Program-made: the position numbers and the translations under genes
Part shown: positions 36,025 to 43,679 of the stretch, in pieces
Layout of the letters: the number at the start of each line of letters is the position of its first letter
How positions within the stretch are numbered: position 1 is the stretch's first letter
Source: Sphingomonas sp. LC-1
Lineage (GTDB): Bacteria > Pseudomonadota > Alphaproteobacteria > Sphingomonadales > Sphingomonadaceae
Length of the DNA stretch: 64,000 nucleotides
Assembly (NCBI RefSeq): GCF_025371035.1
Contig: NZ_JANZXB010000003.1
Span: forward strand, 248,001 to 312,000
Direction: 5' to 3'
Notes under the pieces: generated by a model
The model's database searches: none
What the model was told of the DNA's origin: nothing
Seen by the model: the letters and a program-made list of their open reading frames with translations, nothing else

Positions 36025-36614
36025 AGGCCGATCAGCACCACCAGCACGATCCCGATGGCCAGGTCGGCGCGGTGGAAGAACGCCTTTACGCGCGGGTCCG
36101 AATCCCATTTCTCGCCCAGTTCGCGCCCGACGATCGCCAGCACCAGACAAAAGGGCCAGCTGCCCAGAAAGGTGTAGAGGTGGAAGGGCACGAGCTTCAT
36201 CCGCGCCACGCCCGCCGGAAAGGCGATGAAGGTGCGGATGACCGGCAATAGCCGCCCGATCAGCACCGCGATCGAGCCATATCGCGCGAAGAAGCGATCC
36301 GCGGCGTCGAGCTCGCCCGGACCGATCAACAGATATTTGCCCCAGCGCTCCGCAACCGGACGCCCGCCGCGCTTGCCGATCTCATAGGCGACGATCGAGC
36401 CCAGATTGCAACCCAGCGCCCCCGCCGTCGCGGCGAGGTAGAGGTTGAACTGCCCGGTCGACACCAGATAGCCCGCGAAGGGCATGATGATCTCGGACGG
36501 CAGCGGGATGCACGCGCTCTCGATCGCCATCAGCAGCATGATGCCCAGATAGCCGCCGGTGGAAATCACCCAGATGGCAAAGCCCGCCAGCGCGGAAAGA
36601 ATTTGTTCGACCAT
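35979..36614 (-). CDS. DedA-family membrane protein
   Basis: A 211-residue protein of the DedA/VTT family. IESACIPLPSEIIMPFAGYL near residue 30 and the GRLLPVIRTFIAFPAGVARM motif near residue 115 are the family signatures, with the reentrant helices and several membrane spans. DedA proteins flip undecaprenyl phosphate or phospholipids and support envelope stress tolerance. The start at 36614 gives MVEQILSALAGF. The gene converges with the membrane glycosyltransferase-like gene. Confidence 0.92.
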   Translation of the reverse strand: MVEQILSALAGFAIWVISTGGYLGIMLLMAIESACIPLPSEIIMPFAGYLVSTGQFNLYLAATAGALGCNLGSIVAYEIGKRGGRPVAERWGKYLLIGPGELDAADRFFARYGSIAVLIGRLLPVIRTFIAFPAGVARMKLVPFHLYTFLGSWPFCLVLAIVGRELGEKWDSDPRVKAFFHRADLAIGIVLVVLIGLYVWHRVRGLKRAQD

Positions 36615-36689
36615 GGGGCCAGCGACTTGCGCGATCCGGCCGCAGTGGTCAATCGGAACCGGGGCGCAAGCCGGTCGGTTTGGGACGGC

Positions 36690-37487
36690 ATGACGATGCT
36701 GACCCTGAATGACGGCCGCGCCATGCCCCGACTGGGCCTTGGTACCTATCAGATCCCGGACTCGCAGGTCGCGCTGGTCGTGCGGCGCGGATGGGATACC
36801 GGCTATCGGCTGATCGATACCGCCGCCCTTTATGGCAATGAGCGCGGCGTAGGTGAGGGGTTGCGCGATACCGACGCCTTTCTGACCACAAAGCTGTGGA
36901 ACGACCGCCACCGCGACGCCGGGGCGGCGCTGGACGAAAGCCTGGCGCTGTTGGGAGTCGACGCGGTCGACCTGTATCTCATCCACTGGCCGGTTCCGGC
37001 CGAGGACGATTATGTCGAGGCCTGGCAAAGCCTGATCGCATTGCGTGAGGCGGGCAAGGCCAGGTCGATCGGCGTGTCGAACTTCCTGCCCGAACATCTC
37101 GACCGGATCATCGAGGCGACGGGTGTGGTGCCCGCCGTCAATCAGATCGAGCTGCATCCCCGGTTCCAGCAGCGCGAGGCGCGCGAATATCATGCGGCGA
37201 AGGGCATCGTGACCCAGAGCTGGAGCCCGCTGGGCCAGGGCGGCGAACTGCTGAAGGCGCCTGCGATCGCTGCGATCGCGGACAAGCATGGTCGCTCGGC
37301 GGCGCAGGTCGTGCTGGCCTGGCATCTGGCGCATGGCCTGTCGGTCATCCCCAAGGCGGCGGATGCGGCGCATATGGCGGACAATTTCGCCGCGATCGGA
37401 CTGACGCTGGACGCCGAGGATATGGCGGCGATCGATGCGCTGGACGATGAGGACGGCCGGATCGGGCCGGACCCGAGGACGATGTGA
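36690..37487 (+). CDS. Aldo/keto reductase
   Basis: A 265-residue AKR of the 2,5-diketo-gluconate reductase type. The catalytic tetrad is complete: Asp43 and Tyr48 in IDTAALYG, Lys68 in TTKLW and His99 in LIHWP; the NADPH-binding end IPKAADAAH is also present. It reduces carbonyls to alcohols with NADPH. It is transcribed divergently from the dedA-type gene. Confidence 0.92.
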   Translation: MTMLTLNDGRAMPRLGLGTYQIPDSQVALVVRRGWDTGYRLIDTAALYGNERGVGEGLRDTDAFLTTKLWNDRHRDAGAALDESLALLGVDAVDLYLIHWPVPAEDDYVEAWQSLIALREAGKARSIGVSNFLPEHLDRIIEATGVVPAVNQIELHPRFQQREAREYHAAKGIVTQSWSPLGQGGELLKAPAIAAIADKHGRSAAQVVLAWHLAHGLSVIPKAADAAHMADNFAAIGLTLDAEDMAAIDALDDEDGRIGPDPRTM

Positions 37488-37537
37488 CGGACGGCGCCGC
37501 AATCTGCCCACTCAGGCGCCCCGCATCGGAATGTTGA

Positions 37538-37579
37538 TTGACATCAACTTTCATATGAACATATTAGAACGCGTTCATA
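37538..37579 (+). promoter_or_regulatory. Sigma-70 promoter with overlapping SmtB-type 12-2-12 operator
   Basis: A consensus -35 TTGACA (37538-37543) is followed after 16 bases by CATATT (37560-37565) as a -10. An imperfect 12-2-12 inverted repeat lies on top of it: TATGAACATATT (37554-37565), AG, AACGCGTTCATA (37568-37579), with nine of twelve positions complementary. This is the geometry of ArsR/SmtB-family operators. The perfect nine-base arms CATATGAAC (37552-37560) and GTTCATATG (37573-37581) extend the symmetry. A bound repressor would cover the -10 region and block transcription of the following smtB-smtA pair. Confidence 0.85.
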
Positions 37580-37592
37580 TGTTGATATTTGC

Positions 37593-37895
37593 ATGACACC
37601 GGATGAAGGGGCGTTGCTCGCCGATGTGTTTCGTCTTCTCGGCGAACCCAATCGGCTGAGGCTTGTGGTCGCGTGTCTGGACGGGCCGCGTACCGTGAGC
37701 GAGCTGACGCAGGAGGTAGGCGTGAGCCAGAGCCTGGTTTCGCAGCATCTGCGATTGCTGCGCGCCGGGCGTCTGCTCAAGCAGAGCCGGCAGGGACGCA
37801 ACGTCCTTTACGAGCTGCCCGACTGCCATATCCGCACCATGCTGACCAACATGATGGACCATGTGCTCGAACCTGAATCCGTAGATGAGGAGTGA
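37593..37895 (+). CDS. smtB: ArsR/SmtB-family metal sensor repressor, alpha-5 zinc site
   Basis: A 100-residue winged helix repressor. The DNA-recognition helix is VSQSLVSQHLRLLRAGRL. The C-terminal helix has Asp77, His79, His90 and Glu93, i.e. DxH-x10-HxxE, the alpha-5 site of SmtB and CzrA that binds Zn or Co across the dimer. The alpha-3 cysteine site of SmtB (ELCVCD) is absent. Metal binding would release the repressor from the operator just upstream. It is followed after five bases by a metallothionein gene, which fixes the assignment. No clear ribosome binding site precedes the ATG, so translation may be nearly leaderless. Confidence 0.93.
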   Translation: MTPDEGALLADVFRLLGEPNRLRLVVACLDGPRTVSELTQEVGVSQSLVSQHLRLLRAGRLLKQSRQGRNVLYELPDCHIRTMLTNMMDHVLEPESVDEE

Positions 37896-37900
37896 TTCCA

Positions 37901-38071
37901 ATGGCCGTCACCGTCGATCAAGTGAAGTGTGCGTGCGCCGACTGCGTCTGCATCGTCAGCGTCAACAATGCCATCGAGGCCGAGGGCCGCAGCTTCTGCA
38001 GCGATGCCTGCGCCCAGCATCATGAGGGCGGCAATGGCTGCGACCACGCCGGTTGCACCTGCCACGGCTGA
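37901..38071 (+). CDS. smtA: Bacterial metallothionein SmtA
   Basis: A 56-residue protein too short for routine calling. Nine cysteines (10, 12, 15, 17, 33, 37, 47, 52, 54) and several histidines (40, 41, 49, 55) lie in the order of cyanobacterial SmtA: KCACADCVC, then FCSDAC, then CDHAGCTCHG. Length, cysteine spacing and the C-terminal CxCHG agree with Synechococcus SmtA. It should bind about four zinc ions in a buried cluster and protects against Zn and Cd. GAGGAG lies ten bases before the ATG, and it shares an operon with smtB. Confidence 0.95.
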   Translation: MAVTVDQVKCACADCVCIVSVNNAIEAEGRSFCSDACAQHHEGGNGCDHAGCTCHG

Positions 38072-38084
38072 TTGTTCGACGGGA

Positions 38085-38105
38085 CCGGGTGTCTCTGGCA
38101 CCCGG
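38085..38105 (+). terminator. Hairpin after smtA
   Basis: CCGGGTG (38085-38091) pairs with CACCCGG (38099-38105), loop TCTCTGG, 14 bases after the smtA stop. The following CCTCTGTC is only a poor U tract, so termination efficiency is uncertain. Confidence 0.5.
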
Positions 38106-38154
38106 CCTCTGTCGTGAAAAGTGGTTGCGGTACCACTCAACAATGTACCCCGCG

Positions 38155-39552
38155 CTACGGAAGCGCTGACGCCGCCAGCTTCAAGTCCTCCACGAACCGC
38201 GCATATTCGACTTTCTTCGCCTCCGGATCGGGCAGGCGGAGCAGGAAGCTGGGGTGCACCGTGATGAACGCGGTGCCGCCATCGGGCAGGGTCAGCGCCC
38301 TGCCTCGCTCCCGCCCGATCGTCATCACCTTGCCGAACAGCGATCGCGCCGCCGTCGCCCCCAGCGCGACCGTCACCTGTGGCTGGATCAGCAGGCGTTC
38401 CTGCTCCACCCACCAGCGACAGGCCTGGATTTCGCCCGCATTGGGCGAGCTATGGATACGACGCTTGCCGCGCGGTTCGAATTTGAAATGCTTGACGGCG
38501 TTGGTGACATAAGCCCTCGCACGATCGATTCCGGCTTCCGCCACCGCGCGGTCGAAGACCTGTCCGGCCGGGCCGACAAAGGGATAGCCCGCCAGATCCT
38601 CCTGGTCGCCCGGCTGCTCGCCGACGAACATCAGCGCGGCGTCCACCGGGCCTTCGCCGAACACCGTCTGCGTTGCGGGCGCATAGAGCGGGCAGCGGGT
38701 GCAGCCCATCGCCTCGTCGCGGAGGGCCGCCCAAGCCGCTTGCGCATTGCCGCCGCGCCCCGAACGGACATCCACCTTGGCCGTGTCGATCATGCCCGTC
38801 TCCCGTGCCTGCGCGCCTGCGATCAGTTGCGGGACCAACGCGGTTTCCGGCATGTTTTTCCAGTATTTGCGCGGCATCTCCTTCAACATCGCGCCGATCT
38901 TCACGCGCGCGGGGTTGAAGATGCTGGCATAATAGGTCTTCCACACCGCCTCGGTCGGATCGCCCTCGGGCGCGTCGGCCTTGCTGGCACCCGGTCCTTC
39001 GGCAAGTGTCTTGCCGTCCCAATGGAGCGACACCTCGGGTGTCAGGATCGACCAGCGCATCGTGGTGAAGCGGTTGACGAAGAACGCCGCATTGGCCCGG
39101 ACGATATGATGCTCCGGTTCGAACCAGGCGACATAGCGCGGGCCGTCGTCATCCTCGGTCTCGCGGAAGCGCAGGAACGCCCGCATCTTGTGAATGTCGC
39201 GGCGCACCGCCTTGGCTAGTCGGTCGAGACGACGGACCAGCGGATCGGCCTGATCCTCGATCAGCCGAGGCTGCCGCCGCAGTCGGTCGAGCGCGGTGTG
39301 AAGCAGCGCGAAACGTTCCTGGTCGTTGGACAGGATCACGCTGCGCGCAAGGTCGAGAAAACCGCGCGAGACGGTGAAGCGCGGGGCGGGGGTGGTCGGA
39401 CTGTCGTCGGCCACCGAGCCGAACAGATCGGCAGGTTGATCGCCGACCTGCCATACGACCTGATCGGGCGGCACGCTGTCGGCGATCAGCCCGCGTGCCG
39501 CTTCACGCCAGGCGTCGAAGTCATCGGGCGCGGGCAGGGTTATGATGCGCAT
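38155..39552 (-). CDS. udgX: UdgX-type uracil-DNA glycosylase fused to a DUF4130-type domain
   Basis: A 465-residue two-domain protein. Residues 1 to about 255 are a DUF4130/TIGR03915-type domain that is often linked with repair radical SAM proteins. Residues 270-465 are an iron-sulfur UDG: CTRC (284-287), GEQPGDQED (311-319), the UdgX R loop KRRIHSSP with His367, and HPS (433-435). In UdgX the R-loop histidine forms a covalent bond with the abasic sugar, so the enzyme seals rather than just excises uracil lesions. The start at 39552 gives MRIITLPAPDDFDAW. The radical SAM partner gene lies upstream, beyond a hemerythrin gene. Confidence 0.9.
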   Translation of the reverse strand: MRIITLPAPDDFDAWREAARGLIADSVPPDQVVWQVGDQPADLFGSVADDSPTTPAPRFTVSRGFLDLARSVILSNDQERFALLHTALDRLRRQPRLIEDQADPLVRRLDRLAKAVRRDIHKMRAFLRFRETEDDDGPRYVAWFEPEHHIVRANAAFFVNRFTTMRWSILTPEVSLHWDGKTLAEGPGASKADAPEGDPTEAVWKTYYASIFNPARVKIGAMLKEMPRKYWKNMPETALVPQLIAGAQARETGMIDTAKVDVRSGRGGNAQAAWAALRDEAMGCTRCPLYAPATQTVFGEGPVDAALMFVGEQPGDQEDLAGYPFVGPAGQVFDRAVAEAGIDRARAYVTNAVKHFKFEPRGKRRIHSSPNAGEIQACRWWVEQERLLIQPQVTVALGATAARSLFGKVMTIGRERGRALTLPDGGTAFITVHPSFLLRLPDPEAKKVEYARFVEDLKLAASALP

Positions 39553-39565
39553 GGAAAGATCCCTA

Positions 39566-39703
39566 TTCCTCCCCCGTAAGGGGAGGGGAACCATGCGCAG
39601 CATGGTGGAAGGGTGTTACCGCTTGAAAAGGTACGCTTTGCTCGCGACCCGGAACACCCCTCCGTCTGACCTGCGGCCTGCCACCTCCCCTTGCAGGGGA
39701 GGA
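39566..39703. repeat. Intergenic palindromic element, copy 2
   Basis: Ends CCTCCCCCGTAAGGGGAGGGG and CCTCCCCTTGCAGGGGAGG; inside, GGTGGAAGGGTGTT and AACACCCCTCCGTC are complementary. It resembles the copy at 11005-11136. It lies between the UdgX gene and the hemerythrin gene and would split or attenuate their cotranscription. Confidence 0.75.
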
Positions 39704-39721
39704 ATTCAATGGCATCCGGTA

Positions 39722-40207
39722 TCAATCGCGTTCGTCTCCGCCGGGCGGGTTGGCCTTGGCCTCCTTCGCCTCGATGGGTTTGCGGGTTTCATAAATCTCC
39801 GCCAGTTTCTGCTCGGTCGCGTCGTCGAGCTCCTTCTCGGCGGCAGGGAACATCTCTTCCTCTTCCTCGTCGATATGATGTTCATAGCGATGACGCATGT
39901 GGAAGAATTTGGATTCCCATTCGTCCGAGGCGAAGTCGAGGTCCATCATCTCGCCGAGCAGATCGTCGATCTCCTTATGCTCGGACACCGAATGGCGGGC
40001 ATCGTCGCGCAGTTCGGGTTCGCCCAGCATGGTGGCGTAGAGCGATTCCTCCTCAGCGGCCGCGTGGCTCTGAATCTCGATACGAAAGGTCTCGAACAGC
40101 TTCTTGCGCTTGGCCCCGTCGCCCTTCAGCTCGGCCAGTTCCTTGAGCATTTCGCGCTGTTTGTCGTGATCGCGCTTCAGATCGGCATAGATGTCTGCGG
40201 TCGCCAT
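39722..40207 (-). CDS. Hemerythrin-like domain protein
   Basis: A 161-residue four-helix bundle protein. Metal ligands of the hemerythrin HHE type can be placed: His14 (KRDHDKQ), His48 and a Glu (SHAAAEEESLY), His77 (SEHKEIDD), His in the HMRHRYEHHIDEEEEEMF stretch. It would bind a diiron centre and O2, NO or peroxide. The acidic tail is unusual. The start at 40207 is preferred over a seven-residue extension. It sits between radical SAM and UdgX genes, which are normally neighbours. Confidence 0.88.
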   Translation of the reverse strand: MATADIYADLKRDHDKQREMLKELAELKGDGAKRKKLFETFRIEIQSHAAAEEESLYATMLGEPELRDDARHSVSEHKEIDDLLGEMMDLDFASDEWESKFFHMRHRYEHHIDEEEEEMFPAAEKELDDATEQKLAEIYETRKPIEAKEAKANPPGGDERD

Positions 40208-40274
40208 GATCCTGTCTCCTTCGCGCATCCAACACCGAAGCGCGGCGGTCGTTTCACCCGCGAATCACTCTCAC

Positions 40275-41519
40275 TCAGCCGAAAAGTTCGAGCTGTTTGA
40301 CCTGCGGCTTGACCAGCGGCCGGAGGTCCGCCTGCTCGGCCAGCGCGACGGGCCACCAGTCCTCCGCGATCAGGAAAGGCCGCAATTTGGCGATCGACAC
40401 GGTCAGCCGCGCGATATCCTCCAGCCGCAATCGCCGCCATTTGCGGCTGGCGATGATCCGGTCCACCGCCTTCACCCCGAGACCCGGCACGCGGAGCAGC
40501 ATTTCGCGCGGCGCGCGGTTCACATCGACCGGGAAATGCTGACGGAATTTGAGCGCCCAAGCGAGCTTGGGATCGATGTCGAGCGGCAGCATTCCCGTCG
40601 CCTCATCGGCGGCGGCGGCCACTTCGCGCGGCTGATAGTCGTAGAAGCGCATGAGCCAGTCGGACTGGTAAAGCCGGTGCTCGCGCATCAGGGGCGGCCG
40701 TTGCAGCGGCAATACGGCCGACGCATCGGGGATCGGACTGAACGCCGAATAATAGACGCGACGCAGGCGGAAACGGTCATAGAGCGTCGCCGCGCGCCCG
40801 ACGATGTCGCGGTCGGTCGCGGCGTCCGCACCAACGATCATCTGGGTGGACTGGCCGGCGGGGGCGAAGCCGGGGGCGGACTTGTACTTCTTCGCCGCAT
40901 CCTGCCGATCGTCGATCGCGGTCTTCACCTCCGCCATCGCGCCTTCGATCCGGGCGGCGTCCTTTTCGGGCGCGAGCCGCTTCAGCCCGCCGACCGTGGG
41001 CAATTCGACATTGATCGACACGCGATCGGCATGAACGCCCGCCAGCCGCACCAATTCGGGATCGGCATCGGGGATCGTCTTCAGATGGATATAGCCACGA
41101 AAGCCATGATCCTCCCGCAGGGCCCGCGCGACCTCGACGATCTGCTCCATCGTATAGTTGGACGATTTGATGATGCCCGAGGAGAGGAACAGCCCCTCGA
41201 TATAATTGCGCCGGTAAAAGGCGAGGGTGAGGTTCACCACCTCCTGCGCGGTGAAGCGCGCGCGGCGGACGTTGGACGACTTGCGATTGATGCAATAATG
41301 GCAGTCGAAGATGCAGCTATTGGTCAGCAGGATCTTCAACAGCGAGATGCATCGGCCATCGGGCGCATAGGCGTGGCAAATGCCCATCCCTTCGGTCGAG
41401 CCGATCCCCTTGCCGTCGCGGCTGTCGCGCTTGGACGTGCCCGAAGACGCGCAGGAGGCGTCATATTTTGCGGCGTCCGCCAGGATCGCCAGCTTCTCAC
41501 GAGTGTCGAGTTGCGCCAT
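40275..41519 (-). CDS. Putative DNA modification/repair radical SAM protein
   Basis: A 414-residue protein of the repair-linked radical SAM family (TIGR03916-type). The iron-sulfur motif CIFDCHYC has cysteines 69, 73 and 76, and the protein begins MAQLDTREKLAILADAAKYD with further cysteines at 23, 48 and 57. The C-terminal part has a helix-hairpin-helix element (LLRVPGLGVKAVDRIIASR) suited to DNA binding. Its family is regularly found next to UdgX/DUF4130 proteins. A LexA-type box ends two bases before the chosen ATG; a second in-frame ATG at 41543 would place the box inside the gene, which makes it less likely. Its chemical reaction is unknown. Confidence 0.88.
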   Translation of the reverse strand: MAQLDTREKLAILADAAKYDASCASSGTSKRDSRDGKGIGSTEGMGICHAYAPDGRCISLLKILLTNSCIFDCHYCINRKSSNVRRARFTAQEVVNLTLAFYRRNYIEGLFLSSGIIKSSNYTMEQIVEVARALREDHGFRGYIHLKTIPDADPELVRLAGVHADRVSINVELPTVGGLKRLAPEKDAARIEGAMAEVKTAIDDRQDAAKKYKSAPGFAPAGQSTQMIVGADAATDRDIVGRAATLYDRFRLRRVYYSAFSPIPDASAVLPLQRPPLMREHRLYQSDWLMRFYDYQPREVAAAADEATGMLPLDIDPKLAWALKFRQHFPVDVNRAPREMLLRVPGLGVKAVDRIIASRKWRRLRLEDIARLTVSIAKLRPFLIAEDWWPVALAEQADLRPLVKPQVKQLELFG

Positions 41520-41521
41520 TT

Positions 41522-41536
41522 GTTCGATATACGTTC
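41522..41536 (-). promoter_or_regulatory. Alphaproteobacterial LexA (SOS) box
   Basis: GTTC-N7-GTTC on the plus strand (GTTC 41522-41525 and 41533-41536), i.e. GAAC-N7-GAAC in the direction of the radical SAM gene. This direct-repeat is the LexA target of Rhizobiales, Caulobacter and relatives. It is placed immediately before the start codon of the DNA-repair radical SAM gene. A looser GAAC-N5-GAAC follows at 41549-41561. Confidence 0.75.
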
Positions 41537-41626
41537 TTGGCATGTCGTGAACAAGACGAACGCGGCCGGTCATCGTCCGTACAGCCCGACTGGTCCAGAC
41601 ATATTCGCTCCGGGAGGAGATGGGCG

Positions 41627-42340
41627 ATGCACAAGGTAATGATCGGGCTGGCGTTATGCGGAATGACGGCCCCGCTGGCCGCGCAGACGGTGGCGAGCCA
41701 CGCCAAGACGGCGGATTATGAATTCGCCTATCGTTACCCCGCCGCCGTCGCGCGCATCCCCGCCTTGAAGCGCACGCTCGATGGCGAAGCGGCCAATCTC
41801 CGACGGAAAACGGCGCACGACGCCGCATCGGATCGGCGCGAGGCCAAGGCTTCCGGCTTTCCGTTCCGGCCCTATTCCTATGAAAAGACGTGGAAGGTCG
41901 TGACCGACACGCCGCGTTTCCTCAGCCTGTCGAGCGACAGCTATGACTATACGGGCGGGGCGCATGGGCAGCCTGCTTCGTCGGCGCTGCTCTGGGACAA
42001 GGCGGCGGGGCGGCGGTTGGACACCAAGGCGGTTTTCGTCTCGCTCGCCGCGCTGCAAAGCGCGACGCGGATCGATTATTGCGCGCGTCTTCGGATCGAA
42101 CAGCGGCGGCGCAATCAGGGCGAGGGCTCTTCGATGAATGTCTGTCCGCCGGTCAAGGATCTGACCATATTGCTGGGATCGACCAACGGCCGCGCGATCG
42201 ACCGCATCGGATTGCTTGCCGACCCTTATGTCGCGGGCTCCTATGCCGAGGGCAGCTATGAGGTGACGTTGCCGGTCACGCGGGCGATCGCCGGGGCGGT
42301 GAAGCCCGCCTATCGCGCAGCCTTCGCCCTGGGGCGTTAA
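41627..42340 (+). CDS. DUF3298/DUF4163 secreted protein
   Basis: A 237-residue exported protein (signal peptide to LAAQT). The DUF4163-like N-terminal part (about residues 20-130) precedes a DUF3298 domain with the signature SYDYTGGAHGQP. Related domains occur in RsiV and PdaC-like proteins of envelope or cell-wall function. The ATG at 41627 follows GGGAGGAG. It diverges from the radical SAM gene. Confidence 0.8.
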   Translation: MHKVMIGLALCGMTAPLAAQTVASHAKTADYEFAYRYPAAVARIPALKRTLDGEAANLRRKTAHDAASDRREAKASGFPFRPYSYEKTWKVVTDTPRFLSLSSDSYDYTGGAHGQPASSALLWDKAAGRRLDTKAVFVSLAALQSATRIDYCARLRIEQRRRNQGEGSSMNVCPPVKDLTILLGSTNGRAIDRIGLLADPYVAGSYAEGSYEVTLPVTRAIAGAVKPAYRAAFALGR

Positions 42341-42434
42341 CGGGAAAGCCAGGTCGCGGCGCGCAAGAGGGGTGCATCGGACCGCCTTCTCTCTATTATC
42401 TCGTCCCGACGCCATGAGGGGAGACGAAGTCGTG

Positions 42435-42869
42435 ATGGCTGAGGAGCGGAAGGATCGCTGGGCCGGACAATGCCATTGCGGTGCGGTCCGTTTCGAGGCG
42501 ACGCTCAGCGACGGCCTCAATAGCGTGCGGCGCTGCAATTGCTCCTATTGCCGGATGCGGGGTGCCGTGGTCGTCTCCGCCGAAATGGGCGGCATCACGA
42601 TCCTAGGCGGGGAGGATCGCCTGACGCGCTATCGGTTCAATACGGGCGTGGCCGAACATTTCTTCTGTTCGATCTGCGGCATCTACACCCATCATCAAAG
42701 GCGATCCAATCGCGATCAATATGGCGTCAACGTCGCCTGTCTGGACGGCCTGTCCCCCTTTGATTTCGCCGAAGTGCCGGTCAATGACGGCATCAATCAC
42801 CCCAGCGACACCCATGCGCCGGCAAGGCTGACCGGGGTGCTTCGCTTCGTTCCTGCCGAGCAGCCATAG
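42435..42869 (+). CDS. GFA-family (CENP-V/GFA) zinc-binding protein
   Basis: A 144-residue protein with the GFA zinc pattern: GQCHCGAV, CNCSYC and CSICG, supplying the ligands of two zinc ions. The family includes glutathione-dependent formaldehyde-activating enzymes, but many members have unknown roles. The start at 42435 gives MAEERKDRW. No glutathione-dependent dehydrogenase is adjacent, so formaldehyde function is not implied. Confidence 0.88.
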   Translation: MAEERKDRWAGQCHCGAVRFEATLSDGLNSVRRCNCSYCRMRGAVVVSAEMGGITILGGEDRLTRYRFNTGVAEHFFCSICGIYTHHQRRSNRDQYGVNVACLDGLSPFDFAEVPVNDGINHPSDTHAPARLTGVLRFVPAEQP

Positions 42870-42930
42870 GGATCGGGCTTGGCAAGAGATGGAACGGGAG
42901 TAGGATTTGGCCGACAGCGAAGGGGGAATG

Positions 42931-43389
42931 ATGGAAATACGGCAGGACGATCCGAGCGCGCCTTATGTCGCGGACCTGCTCGCGCTGCACCTGCGCGAGT
43001 TGCGAGGGGAAATGGCCGAATATTCCTTCGCGCTCGACGCGTCGGGCTTGTCGGCGCCAGACGTGACCTTCTGGACGGTGTGGGAAGGGGAAACCCTGAT
43101 GGGCTTCGGCGCCCTGAAGCAGCTAGCGCCGGATCATGGCGAGGTGAAGTCGATGCGGGCCGCGCCGGCGGCACGGCGCAGGGGCGTGGGACGACGGGTG
43201 CTGACGCATATCATTGAACAGGCACGGCAACGCGGCTATGCGCGCCTGAGCCTCGAAACCGGGACGGCGCCGTTTTATGCGCCCGCCATCGCGCTGTACG
43301 GCAGCGCGGGGTTCGTGGCATGCGAAGCGTTTGCGGACTATTCGCCCAGCCCGCATAACCAGTTCTTCCGTCTCGACCTGGCGGCTTAG
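42931..43389 (+). CDS. GNAT-family N-acetyltransferase
   Basis: A 152-residue acetyltransferase. The acetyl-CoA pyrophosphate loop RRRGVGRRVLTHII (Q/RxxGxG/A) near residue 86 and the beta-4 to beta-5 ending with YGSAGFVAC are typical. The ATG at 42931 follows AGGGGG; a TTG at 42907 with GGAGTAGG upstream would extend it by eight residues. The substrate is unknown. It converges with the UVR-motif gene with a four-base overlap. Confidence 0.88.
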   Translation: MEIRQDDPSAPYVADLLALHLRELRGEMAEYSFALDASGLSAPDVTFWTVWEGETLMGFGALKQLAPDHGEVKSMRAAPAARRRGVGRRVLTHIIEQARQRGYARLSLETGTAPFYAPAIALYGSAGFVACEAFADYSPSPHNQFFRLDLAA

Positions 43390-43664
43390 GATCGACCCTG
43401 TCGCCGCCCGCGACCCTTGGTCATCGGGTCGGGCTTTTTCGGGGGCACCCAGCCATCGGGGCGCTCGGGGCGGGACTGGCTGGTGCCCAGGCCCATGGCG
43501 CCCGGCTGTTGCCGGGTGAGGCCGCTGGTGTCGACGCTCATATCCTCCGCCCCGCCGCGCAACAGGTTGATGCGGTCGCGCAAGGCCCGCGCCTCCTCGA
43601 AATCGAGGCGTTCGGCGGCCGCCTCCATCTGGTGGCGCAGGTCTTCGATGGTGGGGCCGGTCAT
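43386..43664 (-). CDS. UvrB/UvrC-motif small protein
   Basis: A 92-residue protein with an N-terminal UVR motif (IEDLRHQMEAAAERLDFEEA, then RALRDRINLLR) that forms a helical hairpin for protein contact. The C-terminal half is basic and disordered (GRGRRQGRS). Such proteins often follow mnmA in alphaproteobacteria; the two are 15 bases apart here. Function is unknown. Confidence 0.85.
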   Translation of the reverse strand: MTGPTIEDLRHQMEAAAERLDFEEARALRDRINLLRGGAEDMSVDTSGLTRQQPGAMGLGTSQSRPERPDGWVPPKKPDPMTKGRGRRQGRS

Positions 43665-43679
43665 GCCGGGATCAACGCG

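Noticed and set aside
40208-40274. GAAAC...TGTT resembling an EcfG promoter upstream of the hemerythrin gene
   Set aside because: Mismatches in both boxes and spacing at the limit; not better than chance.
41549-41561. Second GAAC repeat upstream of the radical SAM gene
   Set aside because: The spacer is five bases, not the seven needed for the alphaproteobacterial LexA box.
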